Position numbers and translations under genes: made by a program. The notes under the pieces are model-generated. The model did not search any database. It saw only the letters and a program-made list of their open reading frames with translations, and had not been told where the DNA came from. A DNA stretch of 64,000 nt. It comes from Litoditis marina. Its lineage: Eukaryota; Nematoda; Chromadorea; Rhabditida; Rhabditidae. The DNA lies in NCBI GenBank assembly GCA_964036275.1, contig OZ038434.1, positions 5,475,060 to 5,539,059 of the forward strand, in the 5' to 3' direction. How positions within the stretch are numbered: position 1 is the first letter of the stretch; every line of letters begins with the position of its first letter. Of this stretch, positions 22,117 to 37,100 are shown piece by piece.

Positions 22117-25100
22117 CTACTTTTGTTCCTTGACGGCGCGAGTGCGGGAGCGGATGCGGACCAGGCACTGTTCGGCCGAGTCGGCGCGCTCCTCTGCGGT
22201 CTCCAGCGCCATCTGCACGGTACGGTACTTGCCCAGGTGGTGGTTGGCCTGCTCCTCCTGCAAATTACACGTTCACGTATTTAGTTCACGTTCACAACAT
22301 GTTCATATATAATATCATAAACACGTGAATCTGTAAAAAAATATGCACGTTTCCTGATACCATAAAACTCATGATTTCACGTTTTCTTGCCCTGAGTGAC
22401 AGTGTTGAAAACTTCGGAACGCAAGCAGTGGAACTGATAAGTTTTCACAGAAGATAGACGAAGCTCAATTAAAGTGAGTCGAAATTCAAACTTACAGCAT
22501 CCTCAAGCTGCTTCTTCTGGATCTTGAGCTTGCCGGAGAGTTTCTCGACCAGCTCCTGCAGCTTGTCGTAGTTCTTCTTATCTTCCGAGACCTAGAAAAC
22601 GTCACATTGAATGAAACATCTGAAACCTAAGACAACACCAATGCTCGAAATGCGTTCACGTTTTTGTACTCTTCACTTATACTGTTAGTCAATCGCAGAG
22701 TCACGTGAAACATTTCAAACACAGCAAAACTCACAAATTCACAAGGACAGAGTGCACGATGCCTCAGTAGAATGCTAGCTTTACGTGACTACTCAAATTA
22801 CTTCTGATACACAAATAAACCTTCTTCTAGTATGATCTATGTTTTCAATAGAAATGCGATATTTTGTACATTACGTGAGAGTGAAAACGAATATATTTAC
22901 CTGGAAGTCCAGTTCACGGACGCGACGATCAGCCTTGGCGTAGTTCTTGGATGCCTCGGTGGAGCGTCTGGTCTCGCTTTCGAGGTCGGTCTGGAGGCTC
23001 TTCAGACGGCTCTCGGCCTTCTGAATAGCCTTCGCTCCGCCCTTCATCACTGAAGCCTCGGCAGCGTCGGCACGCTCTTGCAGGTCCTGTAAACAAAAAC
23101 ACTAATATTGAGAAAAACAGATGGTTTTGCAGAATAGTTTTGATCCGCGAAAGTGTAGAGCGAAATCGAAAACTTGAGATCGGAAATAGATTGAGAGCCT
23201 AAGTTAATGTAGTGTAGTACTCGATGAAATACTAAAAATGATCGTGTTTATGGCACTTTCGCAAACAGATAGACTTGTTGAAGTTATCTTGGTCACACTT
23301 TTGTGTATATTTGTATAATTCTATCAAAGGCTTTCATAAAAGCCTAAACTCGGGTTTTTACTCGTGCTCACCTTGACCTGGCTGTCGAGCTGCTTCTTGT
23401 ATCTCTCGATCAGCTGGCTGTGGTCCTGCTCGTGACGTAGGTCCTCGGCGAGTTTGGCGGCGTCGGCCATGGCGCGGCGACCGCGTTCTTCCGATCCGGC
23501 CAGTTCCGTCTGAGCCTCGGCGATGTCGCTCTGCAAATAAGACAAATCGTCAGCAAACACTCGACATATCCACGATTTAGGCGGAGAATGATCAAAAAAC
23601 TACTCAAAATAATTGCACATCTCCAATAGAACTAAGACAAACAGTAGAATTTTGTGAAGTCAAACTCACACCTCGCAAATTCAAAACTTTTGACTTATAT
23701 GACACGCCCAATGAGTAGCTTCGTGTGTGTTCAGATGGAGCAGAACTATTGCTGTTACCAAAATAGAAGGTGCAGTTCATGACTTTTTGTTTAACTGTGT
23801 AGTGTAACTTTCCATAGTCAAACTTTCGCCTCATCTTTACTGCTATCACTTCCATTATTCGTTATTATTTTCAGCCTAATTACCTTGAGAAGAGCAATCT
23901 CGTTGTCGAGTTGGCTCTTGGCGGAGGCGAGGGCGCAGTTGTTCGAGTTGAGTTCGATGTTCTGCTCCTGGTGTTCCTTGACCGTCTGTTCGACCTGGCG
24001 ACGGGCGCGCTCGATCTGAAACGGGCGGAATGAGGGCGGGTCGTGGACTCGTACAGTAGTCAACAACGGTCTCTCTCTGTTTTTCTCTGTCTTTCTTTCT
24101 CTCTCTCTCCCTTTTTCCTATCTCAATCTTTCCCTAACTCTCTCTCTCTCATATACTATCTTTCTCTCTTTCTTTCTCTCCCTCTCTTTATCTCTCTGTT
24201 GCATTTCCTCCTCTTCTTCCCTCACGTGGATTCACGTATAAGTGTTTCAGTTACTGTAACTCACGGCTTCGAGTTTGACGATAAGTTCTTCCTGTTCCTG
24301 CTTGGCAACGGCCAGCTTGCGCTCGGAAGCCAGCAAGTACTCTCTGGAAAGATGTAGAGTTATTTGAGGTCCCCTCCAGGGTTGTATTATACATTGAATG
24401 CCAGTTAACTTTGGAACTTTCAAGGGACGAAAAAGTTCACCAAACAATCGGAAACTGGTTTCACCAGATAACTACTTTAGCTAAAATGACGTTCCCCGAT
24501 CATTGTGCCTCAGAGGTAAGAGTGAAACATAAGTGAAACATTTTGAAGATTTTGCAAATTATTTTGTGTTGTGCATGCTTTGTATAACTCTTCGCGTTTC
24601 AACGCGTTTCCATTCTATCGTTCAAAAAATATTATGCATTTGTAGTGTTTAGCGTTTAAATTTTAAAATGTGTAAAAACGTAAAATGTACTCACCTGAAC
24701 TCCTCTCTTCTCTTCTGCTCGTCATCGATGGTTTGTTGGAGCTCGCGGACTTGGTCCAAGTAGCGTCTGAAAATAGAAAATAGATTTCTGGTACCATCTA
24801 GTTGTAGTTTGGTACGGACCCTATTGGGGCAAATTCGATGTTGGACTATGAATGGTTTTCCCTTCTCAAAGAAAGCCTTCACGGTGTAGGTTTTCGACCC
24901 CACTTTGTTCGTAGTCTGATCCCGTTGCTTTTCAGTCAGAACTAGAACACTCCTGTAGTGCGCCGAGATCTAACTGGAACTCAGATCCCTGTTTTGCTGT
25001 GATGTGGGAATGTTACCGTTAATATCACAGTAACCTAATGTATGTATATATAAAATAAACTTCATAAAATAAATGAGGAATAAGAATACTCTACCTGATG

Positions 25101-28100
25101 TTCTTCTGTGCGTCCTCGTTGGCGCGGTTTGCGTGGTCCAGAGCGATCTCCAATTCGTTGATGTCAGCCTCCAACTTCTTCTTCACACGGAACAACTCGG
25201 ACTTGGCCTTCGTCTCTGATTCCAAGGTAGCCTGCAAGGCACAAGATGGTTTTGTATACTTTACAAACTTTTTCTGTTTTATAATCGTAGGTTTTCCGGC
25301 GTTCTCAAAAATTGGTCAAAAGGTTGGCACCTCACCAAAACAATGTCATGTAAAACGAACAGGAATCGTGAGTAGTCGTTTTCCTGTAGTCGTATTAGGC
25401 TCGGTTATTCCATTACAAAGTAACCAATTTCTGAAAATCTTCAAAACCGCCGGTGTATTGCTCCGGAAAATGTTTACCTGAATAGAGTCGATGTTCTGCT
25501 GGTGGACCTTCCGGGAGTTCTCGAACTCCTCCTCCTTCTCGGCGATTCTCTTCTCGATCTCGGCCCGGATCTGTTGCACCTCGATCTGGCATCGGAGAGA
25601 CTTGCTCTCTTCTGCCTCCAGGGCGGCCTCGGCCTGGAAAAGTGTATTGTATTTTAGTTCAGATTTGTTGGATATAGCTTAGTTCATAACATCAAAAACA
25701 TACTAGATTTCAAAACGTGCATGATAAAGTGAAGGATTGATGTTCATTCACTTCTCTGTTTATTTATCCATCTATTTTGAAAATGTTCTTCTTATGTATT
25801 TTATTCCAATAAAAAAACCTTATTTCTTTTTTCTTTCTCTTTTTTCTAATGCCTACGGAATGAACGTACCTCGTCGAGTCCTCGCTGGAGTTCCTCCTTC
25901 TCCATCTCCAGTCTTCTGAGGGTCTTCGAGAGGGAGTGAGTGGCACGACCTCCCTCACCAAGAGACTCGGTCAGGTCACGCGTCTGAAGTTATATGGTAA
26001 CAGGTTCAGCATAGATGTATGAAATACATGTAGTTATTAAAATATAACGAACTTACTACAAATTAAAACGTTTTCGATGAATTGTCACTGAGAAAGATAA
26101 ATGGAGAGTCAAAACATTACCAATCGAAATATTTAGTTATGAATAAACCAATATAACAAGCGCTCTTTTAGAAAACAACAAATCTACCGCCTGTAGCAGG
26201 TGTCATTGATCTTTATTTATACTATCTTGTGTCAATTGGACAAAGGGTTGTTGTTTCATAATTATCTATAGGGCTCTCTCAGGTGAAAGCTGACTAGCTA
26301 TGTACACGTTGTTGTGTTCTGTTGTACTTTTGGTTCGATCACGCAGTCTTGGTTGTGATTCGTATGCCAAGCTGAGATCATACAACAACTTATATGAAAC
26401 CCACCTCGTCTCCGAGAGCCTTGTTCTCTCTCTTCAGTCCCTCGACCTGATCAGCCAGAGCGTCGTGCTGGCCGCGCAGTTTGTGAGCTTCGCCCGACAG
26501 TTGTCTGGCGTCACGTTGGCTGCCGTCCAACTCCAGGTAGAGGTCGTCAACCTGAATGGAACATATATTATAACGTTTCTCTCTCCAAAACCGGCCTATA
26601 TGTCTGTACTAGGGTTGTTAAAGTCGAACTCGAAACTCGACTCGACTCGAAAAAACTCGAAAATTTTCGAGTTGAGTCGAACTCGAAACTCGAAAACTCG
26701 AAATTTCTCAAAACTCGAAAACTCGAAATTTTCCAAAAACGCGAAAACTCGAAAACTCGAAATTTTCCAAAATTCGAAAACTCGAAATTTCCCAAAACTC
26801 GAAAACTCGAATACTCGAAAACTCGAAATTTTGAACGCGAAAACTCGAAAATCGAAATTTCGGACTCGAAAAATGTCTCTTTTGGGTCCAAAAACACTCA
26901 AAACTCGACTCGACTCGAAAAAACTCGAAAATTTTCGAGTTGAGTCGAACTCGAAACTCGAAAACTCGAAATTTCCCAAAACTCGAAAACTCGAAAACTC
27001 GAAATTTTTCAAAACTCGAAAACTCGAAATTTCCCAAAACTCGAAAACTCGAAAACTCGAAAACTCGAAATTTCCCAAAACTCGAAAACTCGAAAACTCG
27101 AAAACTTGAAATTTCCCAAAACTCGAAAACTCGAAAACTCGAAATTTTGAAATCGATTAACAACCCTAGTCTGTACGGTGTATATAGTCGTCTCCAACGG
27201 AAAGGCGGGCGGGTACTGTGTATCTCACTTTTCGCTGTGTACGCACACATGTCTTCGATTCCAAAACATGGCCGTTGTGTACTCTAATAGCGTAGTGGTT
27301 AGCGGCTCGCTACGAATCTTTTGCTCCCAGGTTCGATTCCGTCGAGAGACAGAAATGTATAAATTTGGCACCCACTATATGGCTCAAACACGCTATGTTT
27401 GTAGTTTGACCCCATTGTGTTTCGGCCGAGAATCCTAACTCATTACTTACCACGTATTTTCATTTCAAAACACAAAGATAATTCGTTCACCCCAGATCAA
27501 CTGTAATTATTGAAGTATTTAGATTTAGTAGTTCCGCCAATTGCGTTTCAGGATTTTTTCATCTTGTGAAACATCATGTCTTTTTAAAATATGCTGTCAT
27601 TTGGTTACGTTTCAATAATTGAGTTTACAAATATCATAAGGACCATTCCCACACTAACCTTCTTCTTCCACTCGTCGATGACCTTGTCGAATGCCTTCTG
27701 TTTCTTCTCCAGAGAAGCGACGGCCTGAGCGTGGTGCTCAGCCTCCAGACGGTTGGCATCAGCCTCACCGGTAAGTCTGAATATCAATTCATGAAGGTTG
27801 AAACTAACATGAAACTTTTGAAGAATTTTACTTCCTAAACCAAATAACGCCGCAACAGGATAGGATTATCATGTGTCCATATATTTGTTACCCTTTATCT
27901 CAAGGAAAGCGCATAAAACTCGCGACGTGATAGTGTTACATTGCAAAATATGTGAAAGAAAATCTCGATGGGTTTTTTTCTGCTGTAGCATACTGTCATG
28001 CTCACAACTGGTTTGAAGCCGACTATATCTCACTTGCCCTTTTCACTGGATACTGTAATGTCGCACACATAGGTTAAACTATCTCTCACCTGCCCTTGGC

Positions 28101-31100
28101 GTTCTCGAGGGCGACAATCTTGGCGTTGCAGGCGTCGAGGGCGTCCTGGATCTCGGTGTTCTTTGCCTGTTGACGCTTCTTGACCTCGTCGAACTCGTCG
28201 GCGCCAATCAGACCCTCCTCCTCGAACTTTGATCTCCAGATGTCCAGCTCCACCGTGGCCTTCTGCAGCTGGCGGGTGCTCTCGGCCTTGCCGGCAACCT
28301 GACATAGGGGGTTTGTTGATTGTGTATAGTTTATGTTTACATGTTTACAGTTCTTATGTGGGTATCATCAAGGATTGGCGAAGATAATTCTTTCTATAAG
28401 TTCTATAAGTCAAATATTCTAATACGTGGTTTAGATATGAGCAATTCAGCTAGCTCTGTTGTTTCAAGAGGTTATAATATGTTTTCAACTTGATAACCCA
28501 TTCGAAACTAGTTGAAAATGATTGCTCATCGTACCTCGTCCTCGATGGACTCTCTCAGCTGCTCTAGCTCTCTGGTGAGAGTCTTGGACAGACTGTTCAG
28601 GTTCTGTCTCTCTCTGCTCTCTTCGTCGGCCTGTCTCTTGGCCTGGTCCAGCTCGTTCGAGAATTGGAGACGGAGGCGAGTAGCCGCCTGGATCTTGGCT
28701 TCCAAATCTTCCACCTTAAGAAAATGATGGTAGTTAAGGTGTTTTTGTTTACTTGTATTGTATTTTTTAATGTTTCCCCAATTGTCTTTGAAAAAATTCG
28801 TACTAAAACTGTGAAAACTCAAAAGTGTAGAAAGTCAGTTTAACGCGCCTACCCACTTTTGCTTCTAATCTTGAGCTGTTAGTTTTCTGTAACCGATTTC
28901 CCTTCCAAACCATAGAACAGAAACGTACTAAAAGTAAAACTTTTGATCTACTGCGAAAGTTGTAGGGATGGAAATAACTATACCTGTCTGGCGAAGTCGG
29001 AGTTCTCCGAGTGGAGTCTGCCCTTGGAGGAGACAAAGTCCTGGAGTTGACGAGATTGTTCGTCAGCCTTCAGACGGAGCTCGAGGAGACGAACTGGAGA
29101 ATAAATATTATCCTTAGTCTCCTACTCAACACACTGACGGCGGTGTATTGTAGATTTCGAATTCAGCTGTGTTTAAAGGAAAATGCATCAAATTTAACAG
29201 CTCATTTTGAGCTGAATGTGAATGATTGTATAAAATGAAATCTTGAACATAACTGTGGAAAACCAAAGACCAAACTACAACTACAACCTATATGGTCATT
29301 CCCTCAGGTCATTCCCCCAGGTAATTCCCCCATACCTTCGTGCGCCTTGGCGACTCTCTCTTGGTCGGCACGGGCCTTGGCCTCGTGGTCAAGGGCGGCC
29401 GAAGCCTCGTCGAATTCGCGCTGCAAACAAAAAAATAATATTTTGGTTGCGCATGATCATCATCAAGCCACTTGGTTTGCAAAGACAAACTATTAACTAT
29501 CATAACAGATACTTTACTGCATTTTGAACTATCTCGTTTTAATTCTTGTCGGTTGATCATTCAATCCTATTAAAACGAGTATCAAGCTATTTCCATTATC
29601 CCACTGTTTCTCGTGTTTCAGATAGGTGCAATATTAGTACCTGCATGTGAGCCTTTTCCTTCTCGGAGCGACTCTTCTGCTTCTGAAGCTGTTCGACCTG
29701 GTCGGTCAGCTCCTGGACGGCATCGGCTCCCTTCTTCTTCATCGAAGACAGCTGCTCGCCGAACTTCAGACCGGTCTCCTCCAGGTCACGACGCAGCTTA
29801 GCCACCTCGCTGTCCTACAAACATTCTATGTATCTTATGTTGAATTACAAGTCGAAGAATGAACACGTGAAACATGTGGTCATGACAACACGAAATTCTG
29901 GGAAGACAAGATTTCACGTTTCACGTGTTGCGTTACCTTTGTAAAATGGTATGTTTTCATTGGCGTGACGAGTGTCGACGTGCATTTCAATATACAGGTA
30001 AATACACACCTAGATGCTCAAAACTTGCTATTTGTCGTCCTATACTTTCAAATACATCTTCCACACTTTAATCTGTATGCCACACTTCCCACCTTCTTCT
30101 TGGCGAGTTCGACCTGAGCTGCGTAGGCTCTGGCCTGCTCCTCCAGCTGGTCGGTCAGCTCATCGTACTCGGCCTGTTGGTCGGCACGGGCACGATCGGC
30201 ACGGGAACGGGCCTCCTGCAAAAGCATTATCTTGTATTCATATTATTTAACTGATTGACACACATTTGTTTCTGTATCTGGTCGATGTTAACCGTTTTTT
30301 CAATCATTTTCTGCCAAACTGACTGGAACTACTTATATTGTTATGTGAGAGAGCAAAGACAAGGCTTGCTGTATAGTATTGATTGACCAATTTTGACCTA
30401 CCTTCTCCTCTCCGAGTTGATCGTCGAGATCCTTCATCTTGGCCTCATCCTGTTGGATGCTCTTCTGAAGCTTAGCCACGGCGGCCTGCTCGTCCTCCAA
30501 CTTCATGCCGAGGTTGTGCAGCTCGGTTTCCTAGAATACATTGTTGACTTCTCTTTCAGTTGAAAACAGACTGTTTCTTGGTGAAAAATGGACGAATTTG
30601 GAATCAATCAGTTCAGTTTCACACTTTGCAAATGTTTCAGGGTTGTGAAGGTCCCATTTGGTTCAGAAATGTGTTTATTTTTTTGTTTTTGAATGAAAAC
30701 TTCTTGTAGTTGGAATTTAGCCATTTTCTACATTGTTTTTCTTACCTTGCGACGAAGACCGTTCTCGGCGTCGCTCTTGGCCTTGGTGAGCTCCTCCATC
30801 TCCTCCTGGGCGATCTTCAGTTCACCCTCAGCCTTTCTCTTGTTCTGCAAGGTACAAATAAAAAAAATTATACAACTTATAATTGGTGTTCTGAGTGCTG
30901 AAAGACTGTGAATTGTTTTTACTCGCAAAGAATGCAAGCTATTATCTCTTGAATAGCATGATCCCATAAGTTATCATTCTTCGCTATGACACGGTTTCGG
31001 AAGATTCATCTCGCTGAAATAATATAGATTCCATCAGTTGTTCACGAAAAGATCACGTGAACCTCTCAAGAGTTCTCAAAGATTGCACGCTGGAAGTTTG

Positions 31101-34100
31101 AAAAAGAGACGATTAGTTTAAGTCTCTCGTTTCTATCCTCAACTCATCCTGATTTAATTGCTGATCTTTTACTCTTATTTGTCTCCCATACCTTGTCCAT
31201 ATCGGCTCTGTTTCTCTTCTCTCTCTCCATGGCGGCCTCCGAGTCTTCCAGGGTCTGCATCAGCTTCGCCTTCAGTTTGTTGGCGGCCAGGTTCTGCTCC
31301 TCAGCGGCAGCAAGGTCCTCGCTCAGCTTCCTGGAAATAGCTTTATATAACAAAAAAAATGAGTTTTGTTGGTAACGTATTATTATTGTTGAAAAGCTCA
31401 TAAATTGCTTGACTCTTTTTTATTTTACCCGACTTTTGTTCACATCGAAATTCAACACTTTTAGTAAACCATCGTTCAATTTGGCGCTTGTAAAAGATAA
31501 TCGAACCAAATGGCGCACTGTAAAACTAGACGCACTAGTAAATCTCTCATTTCCAAGAAACAGTTCTTAGGTTGAAAAGTGAATCATGTCGTTGTAATTT
31601 GAAAATGGTGCTGACTTGGTGATCTGCTCGTTATAGTATACTAATACTAGCGTCTAGTTTGTTGGTTGTAGAAGAGACTCCAATTGACAGTCGCCCAGTA
31701 GGTCAGAGTTTCAACCAAGTGTTTATAGAGTGAAGAATGTGCTGACTTGGTGGTCTCCTCCTGGTGCTTTCGTTCCTTGTTCAGCTTGGAGATGTTCTCA
31801 TCCTGTTGTCTCATCTCATCCTGGAGGGCACGGATCTGGTGCTCCTTGGCCATCTTCTCGGCCTCGCTCTTGCGAAGAGAAAGATCGATGTCCTGGAAGA
31901 TGTGAACTTTTATTATTGTAGTGTTGCTTATTGAATTGAATTCAATTATTTTCGTTGTTGTACTCGTACACTATTGCTGTATTACATTGCAAATTCCATT
32001 CAGAGTTAGACTAATAACGTCGGTAGCTAGATAGTGCTCACTTTTCCTATGCTCTACTCAATGAAGATAATAGAGATGTAGTATTCTACCTTACTGTCGA
32101 GAAACATGCACTAGACACTTGGCTTCATAAACCGATCAATCTATATCGATACCTCATATGTGGTGACCCACCTGGCAGTTCTTCTTGAGTTCCTCGCACT
32201 CGTGTTCGATTCTCTTCTTGTCCTTGCTCAGCTCCCCGGCGGCTGTCTCCTCTGCCTCCAGACGGCTCGACGCATCGGCCAACTTGTTCTCCAGAGCCGT
32301 CTTCTGCTCGTTCATCATGGCCATACGCTCCTCGATCTCCTGCAAAAGTACTAGTGAATATCACGGTCACGGAAAACGTGAGAAATTCAGTTTGATCGTT
32401 TGATCACGTTGCAATAGTCGGAATCGGTACATTATGGCGTTTATCGAGTTCAAACTACCACTAATATAGTCAGGAAACCCTAAAGAATTTTCGAATAATC
32501 ATTATCAAGTTATTTTGCAAGAAAACTGTTTTTCAGAATCTACTCACGGTGTTGGTTCCCTTGGTGGCCTCCAACTGGGTGAGAAGTTCGTCGGTCTCCT
32601 TCTGAAGACGCTCCGCTCCCTCGGCCAATTGCCGTTTCATCTGAAATGATGGATTTGGATGTCTATTATTTTATTGCCTACTAAATTACAGTTTGCAGTT
32701 TCTATTATGAGAAACGCTACTGACTTTGTTGGAAGTTAAGCGTTTCCACCATAGTTTATGTGGCAAATCGAAGAAATCGCTAGATAAAGTTTGAAGGAAC
32801 GTTTATGTTTTCTCTAACCGTTGAGAAAACGAAAAACAGAAACAGATATATTCAAAAAGTGTATAAAATATATTTGTATTTGACCTACCTCCTCCTCCTT
32901 CTCCAGCGACTCCTTGAGGGTGCCGATGGTCTCCTGCAGTTTCTCGTACTGCTCCTCGATCTTTCCGGACTGGATGAGGGGCTTGACCTGGAAAATACAA
33001 GGAGTTTCACAGAGCATCACAAAATATTAGAACAACTAATGTGCTTCAAGTCACGAAAACCTAGTGTTTTGTTTGACTTTGTAGTTTCTGTGTATATCTT
33101 TCACGTAGTTATGTTTCTTTCCAAAGTTGGGAGGGTTCTGTGCCGTTAAGATGGGACCTGTAGCCGTTATGGTTGTTTTATTGATAACTATCCAATTCGT
33201 GTAGCGAGAAAATCAAACTTGTTCGGTCATTACTATCGTTGAAAGATCAAGAGTTGTGCTTTAAGAAGAAGAATTTTGCTCTGCTGTGTTTTGATACAAC
33301 GCTTTTCGGCGGTTTTCGAATACAGCGTTGGGTGCCTGATCAAACAATAACTTTGATTTGGTTCCCTATTTCGCTTTGAAACTTGGCTTACTTTTCCGTA
33401 GAGCTTGAACCAGGTCCAGGTGCGGAGGTGGATCCAGCTGCGCACGTTGCGTTGGATCATCTTCAACGCGTCGTGCTGGGCTTGCAGACGCTTCTTGTTG
33501 ATCTAGAAACAAATGTATGAATGGACCACTAGTTCTCTCTATTCCTCTTCCGTTTTTCTCTCTTCTTCTCTTCTCTTTCTTTCTCTCTTTCTCTCTCTCT
33601 CTCTCTCCCTCTCTCTCCGACTTACGGTCTGATAGTAGAATCTGATCTGTCCCTGAAGTCCAGTGATCAGTTCAGCTAGCCTGTGGTCACGGATATCTTC
33701 GAGATGAGCAACGATACCGGCCTAAAATAGATAGAATCAGGTTTGAATCAAAAGCTTAGAAAAATATAACTAACGTTTTACTACGATGTTTCACATGGAG
33801 TTTTATATGAAACATGTAGACTTTTGGGAATGAGCAAAAGGCAGACAAATTTTTAGAACAACGTGAAATCACGTGATAAAACAGAAGAAGTTTCTCAGTT
33901 GCTCACCTTGAAGAAGACCTTGGTGAGTCCGACTCTGAAGTTCTCGTCAGTCAATTTCTTCTCCTTGACAAGGCGAGCCATCATCATGGTGGCTCCCTTC
34001 TGAAAAAGACACAAAAATGAACATTGAATTATGTTTTGCTGACTCACGAAAACAACAATTAGTTATACAAAGCCAAGACGGATTTATTTTATCGTAATGA

Positions 34101-37100
34101 ATTTAATGTCCATTTAACAAAATCGAGCCTGCCAGGAAACAAATTGATTTCATTCCATACACCAACCAAGCATTTTAAGTTTATGTGCACAGCACATCTT
34201 GGTGCACATTCACAGCAGAACGTGAGATACACCGTATATCTTAATTCTTATAAAAGCTGGGTAAAATTGTTTACCTTGGGGTCTTCCTTTCCTTGAAGAG
34301 CCTCATCAGCCGCGAGAATGGCATAACGCTGCACGAAGTCGGGGTGGAGAGTTCTGAAATCTCATTCATTCCTTTATGTCTCCATTCATTAGCAAAATGC
34401 TTCTCTCGTCTTTTTTGTTGAACGAATGCCACCTTTTTTCTGCACGTTTTTTCAAGCAGAAAATTCTGTGTCCGCTTTTAAGATTACCTGTTGGGGAATC
34501 CCTTTCTGCAGATTCTGATTCCTTCCAACACACCGTTGCAGGTGAGCTGGTTGAGCACGAGGGCGGCATCGATCATACCTGGAAAAGATACAAATTCTCA
34601 TATGTCATTTATTTCTTTTTGAATCAACCAGATCAGCAGCGTTCAACTCTCGAAAACCCGAGACGAAATCGGTTTTCACGTGCAAATTTTGGATTAACTG
34701 GTCACGTGACAATCCGTTATCGAGTAAATAGTCATGAAAAAGCGGTCACGTGTCCATTGGCTATCACGTAGCTCCTCGCCACTATTCGTCACGTGATTCA
34801 TGTGATTTCGCGTGACTAACCTGACTGTTTCTTCTCGTTGGGAATGATGCAACGGATGAAGTGAGGATGGGTGGAGTGGAGCATAGTCATCAGCTTGTTC
34901 AGCGACTCGCGGTACAACATGGACACGGTCATGAACGAACCAGACTTTCCCTTCTTCTTTCCACCACCGGAAGCTGGAGCAGAATTTGATTAGAAAATCA
35001 CTTTAACTTAAAAGGGAGAAAATCTAAACTGCAGGGCTGATTCCAGTTCATTGAACCAGATTTTTCTAAGGAGTTTGATATACAGTTCCTTATTCAAACA
35101 TTTTACATCTTTCACTTGGAAAATCATTGTAGTTATTTCAGATGTAGTATCTTTGGTGAGGTTCGAACTAGAACGTATACTTTGAAGGAGTTTTTTTTGA
35201 GGATTTCTATTTCAGGTTTTTTTTGGCGTCTGATCATTTTCTAACACTATTTTGAAACATCTAGTTGAATAGATATTCCCTTCTCAACTCACACTTAGCC
35301 ATGGCGGCGTTCTCCTCCTGGGTGGTATAATCCTGCCAGACCTCGACGAGAAGAGCGTTCTTCTTCGAGTTCTTCATGGTCTGCACGACGGTGTCGTTGA
35401 GGGGGTCCTTGTTCTTCTCCAGCCAGTTCATCACGTTGTAACGCACAGTTCCGGCGTAATGACGCATGGCGAAGTGAGCTTCGGCCTGAAAACATAATCA
35501 CTGACTGAAGTTAGTTCGGGCAGAGTGATGAATTTGTGAGGCTGAGTACTGTCGTTTAATGTTTTGTGAGTTGTGAGAAATCTAGAGGCTGACCGAATCT
35601 CGATAGGTGAAATATCAGTTTGAAAACGCATTAATTTGTGTTAGAAGATTTTCATCATTCAGCTGGCACTTACTGTGACTGAGTATGTGCATTAACCTAT
35701 CGAGAAGCACTCACTGTTATATGTGTACAATATATTCAACTTTTACTTTGTCGCCAATGATATCGAGACTTTATCATTTCCACCCTCACGTTTTTTACAC
35801 TTTTCACGTGACTGGATGTTTTACTAGTAGTCTACCTGCTTTCCCTTGGGGGGCTTTGGCTTCTCGAAGTTGGGGTGTTTGCCGAGATGTTGCTCGACCA
35901 ACTTCTGGGCGAGGGTGTTGTCGGTTGCCTTGGGCACAATACACTCCTCATCCAACATGGAAATGATACCCATCGGCTGGAATAATATGGGAATTGAACT
36001 TGGTTGAAAAGTCACAATAGTAAATATAATACTTTTCCTCGGTAGTGTTTAATAAGTGTTGCTTTTTTTCTTGTCGCGAGTACTAGTTGTTGTTTTGAAC
36101 CGATGTTGTGAGAAATTTTCGATGTGAACAGGCTACGTTTTGGAAACTTCACGATTGCGGTTCAATGAATTTGTGAATCAGTTTTTTTTCTACTGCTGTC
36201 ACAACTTTTTCAAATGTTTTCAGTTTACCTTTTCGATGAGCTCGATACAGGCCTGGAGATCGAGACCGAAATCGATGAAGGTCCATTGGATGCCTTCTCT
36301 CTTGTACTCCTCCTGCTCCAACACGAACATGTGATGGTTGAAGAACTGCTGCAGCTTCTCGTTCACGAAGTTAATCCACAACTGCTCGAACGAGTTGAAC
36401 TGGAAAAGAGTCAGTTGTGAGTTGTAACAACTAGCAAAAATCATACCCTTATAGGAGCCACTACGGTCCCAATTCATTTTCAATCTCTTTTTGTTCTTTT
36501 ACTAGTTGGAGACTGCCGAGTTTTCTTGAACATAGGCAAATAAATAAACTCTGAGCATGGTTCAGAGTTGGGGATCTGATACACAGTTTGTTAAAATGGA
36601 AATCTCACTGAAAACATGCAAAAACATCACTAATATTTACGTTTCTGTTTCGACCTTTGATATGTTTTGTGAAAAAATTCAATGAAAGTTCACCAAAGTT
36701 GCAATGAACTACATGTGGTTCACGTGCTCTCGATGATTCGTGACAAAGTCTTACGTCGAAGATTTCGAATCCGGCGATATCGAGTACTCCGATGAAGTAG
36801 TCTCTGCTGATTCCCTGCTGGTCAAGTGTCTCGTTACACTTCTTGACCAACCAGTTGAAGATGCGCGAGTACAGACCCTTAGCCATGGCTCCTACGGCCC
36901 AGTTGACCTGGAATGAACAAAATATTGGAAATATAACTGGCTTCCAACTTCGAAAAATTGTGTTTCGTAATCGTTTTTCATAATGTAGAGCAAACATCGC
37001 GAAAGTATTATACAGAAAAGCTAACAAAAGTGACTACTAGTTAATGCAAAATAACTTCTTCCAACAACGTGTTGAAGAGTCGTGCTGTTTTCAGTAGATC

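Noticed and set aside
26300..27287. Long open frames on both strands (up to 269 aa) rich in RKLENSK or EFSSFRVF
   Set aside because: They are translations of the CTCGAAAA minisatellite inside a myosin intron; open in several frames only because the repeat lacks stop codons.
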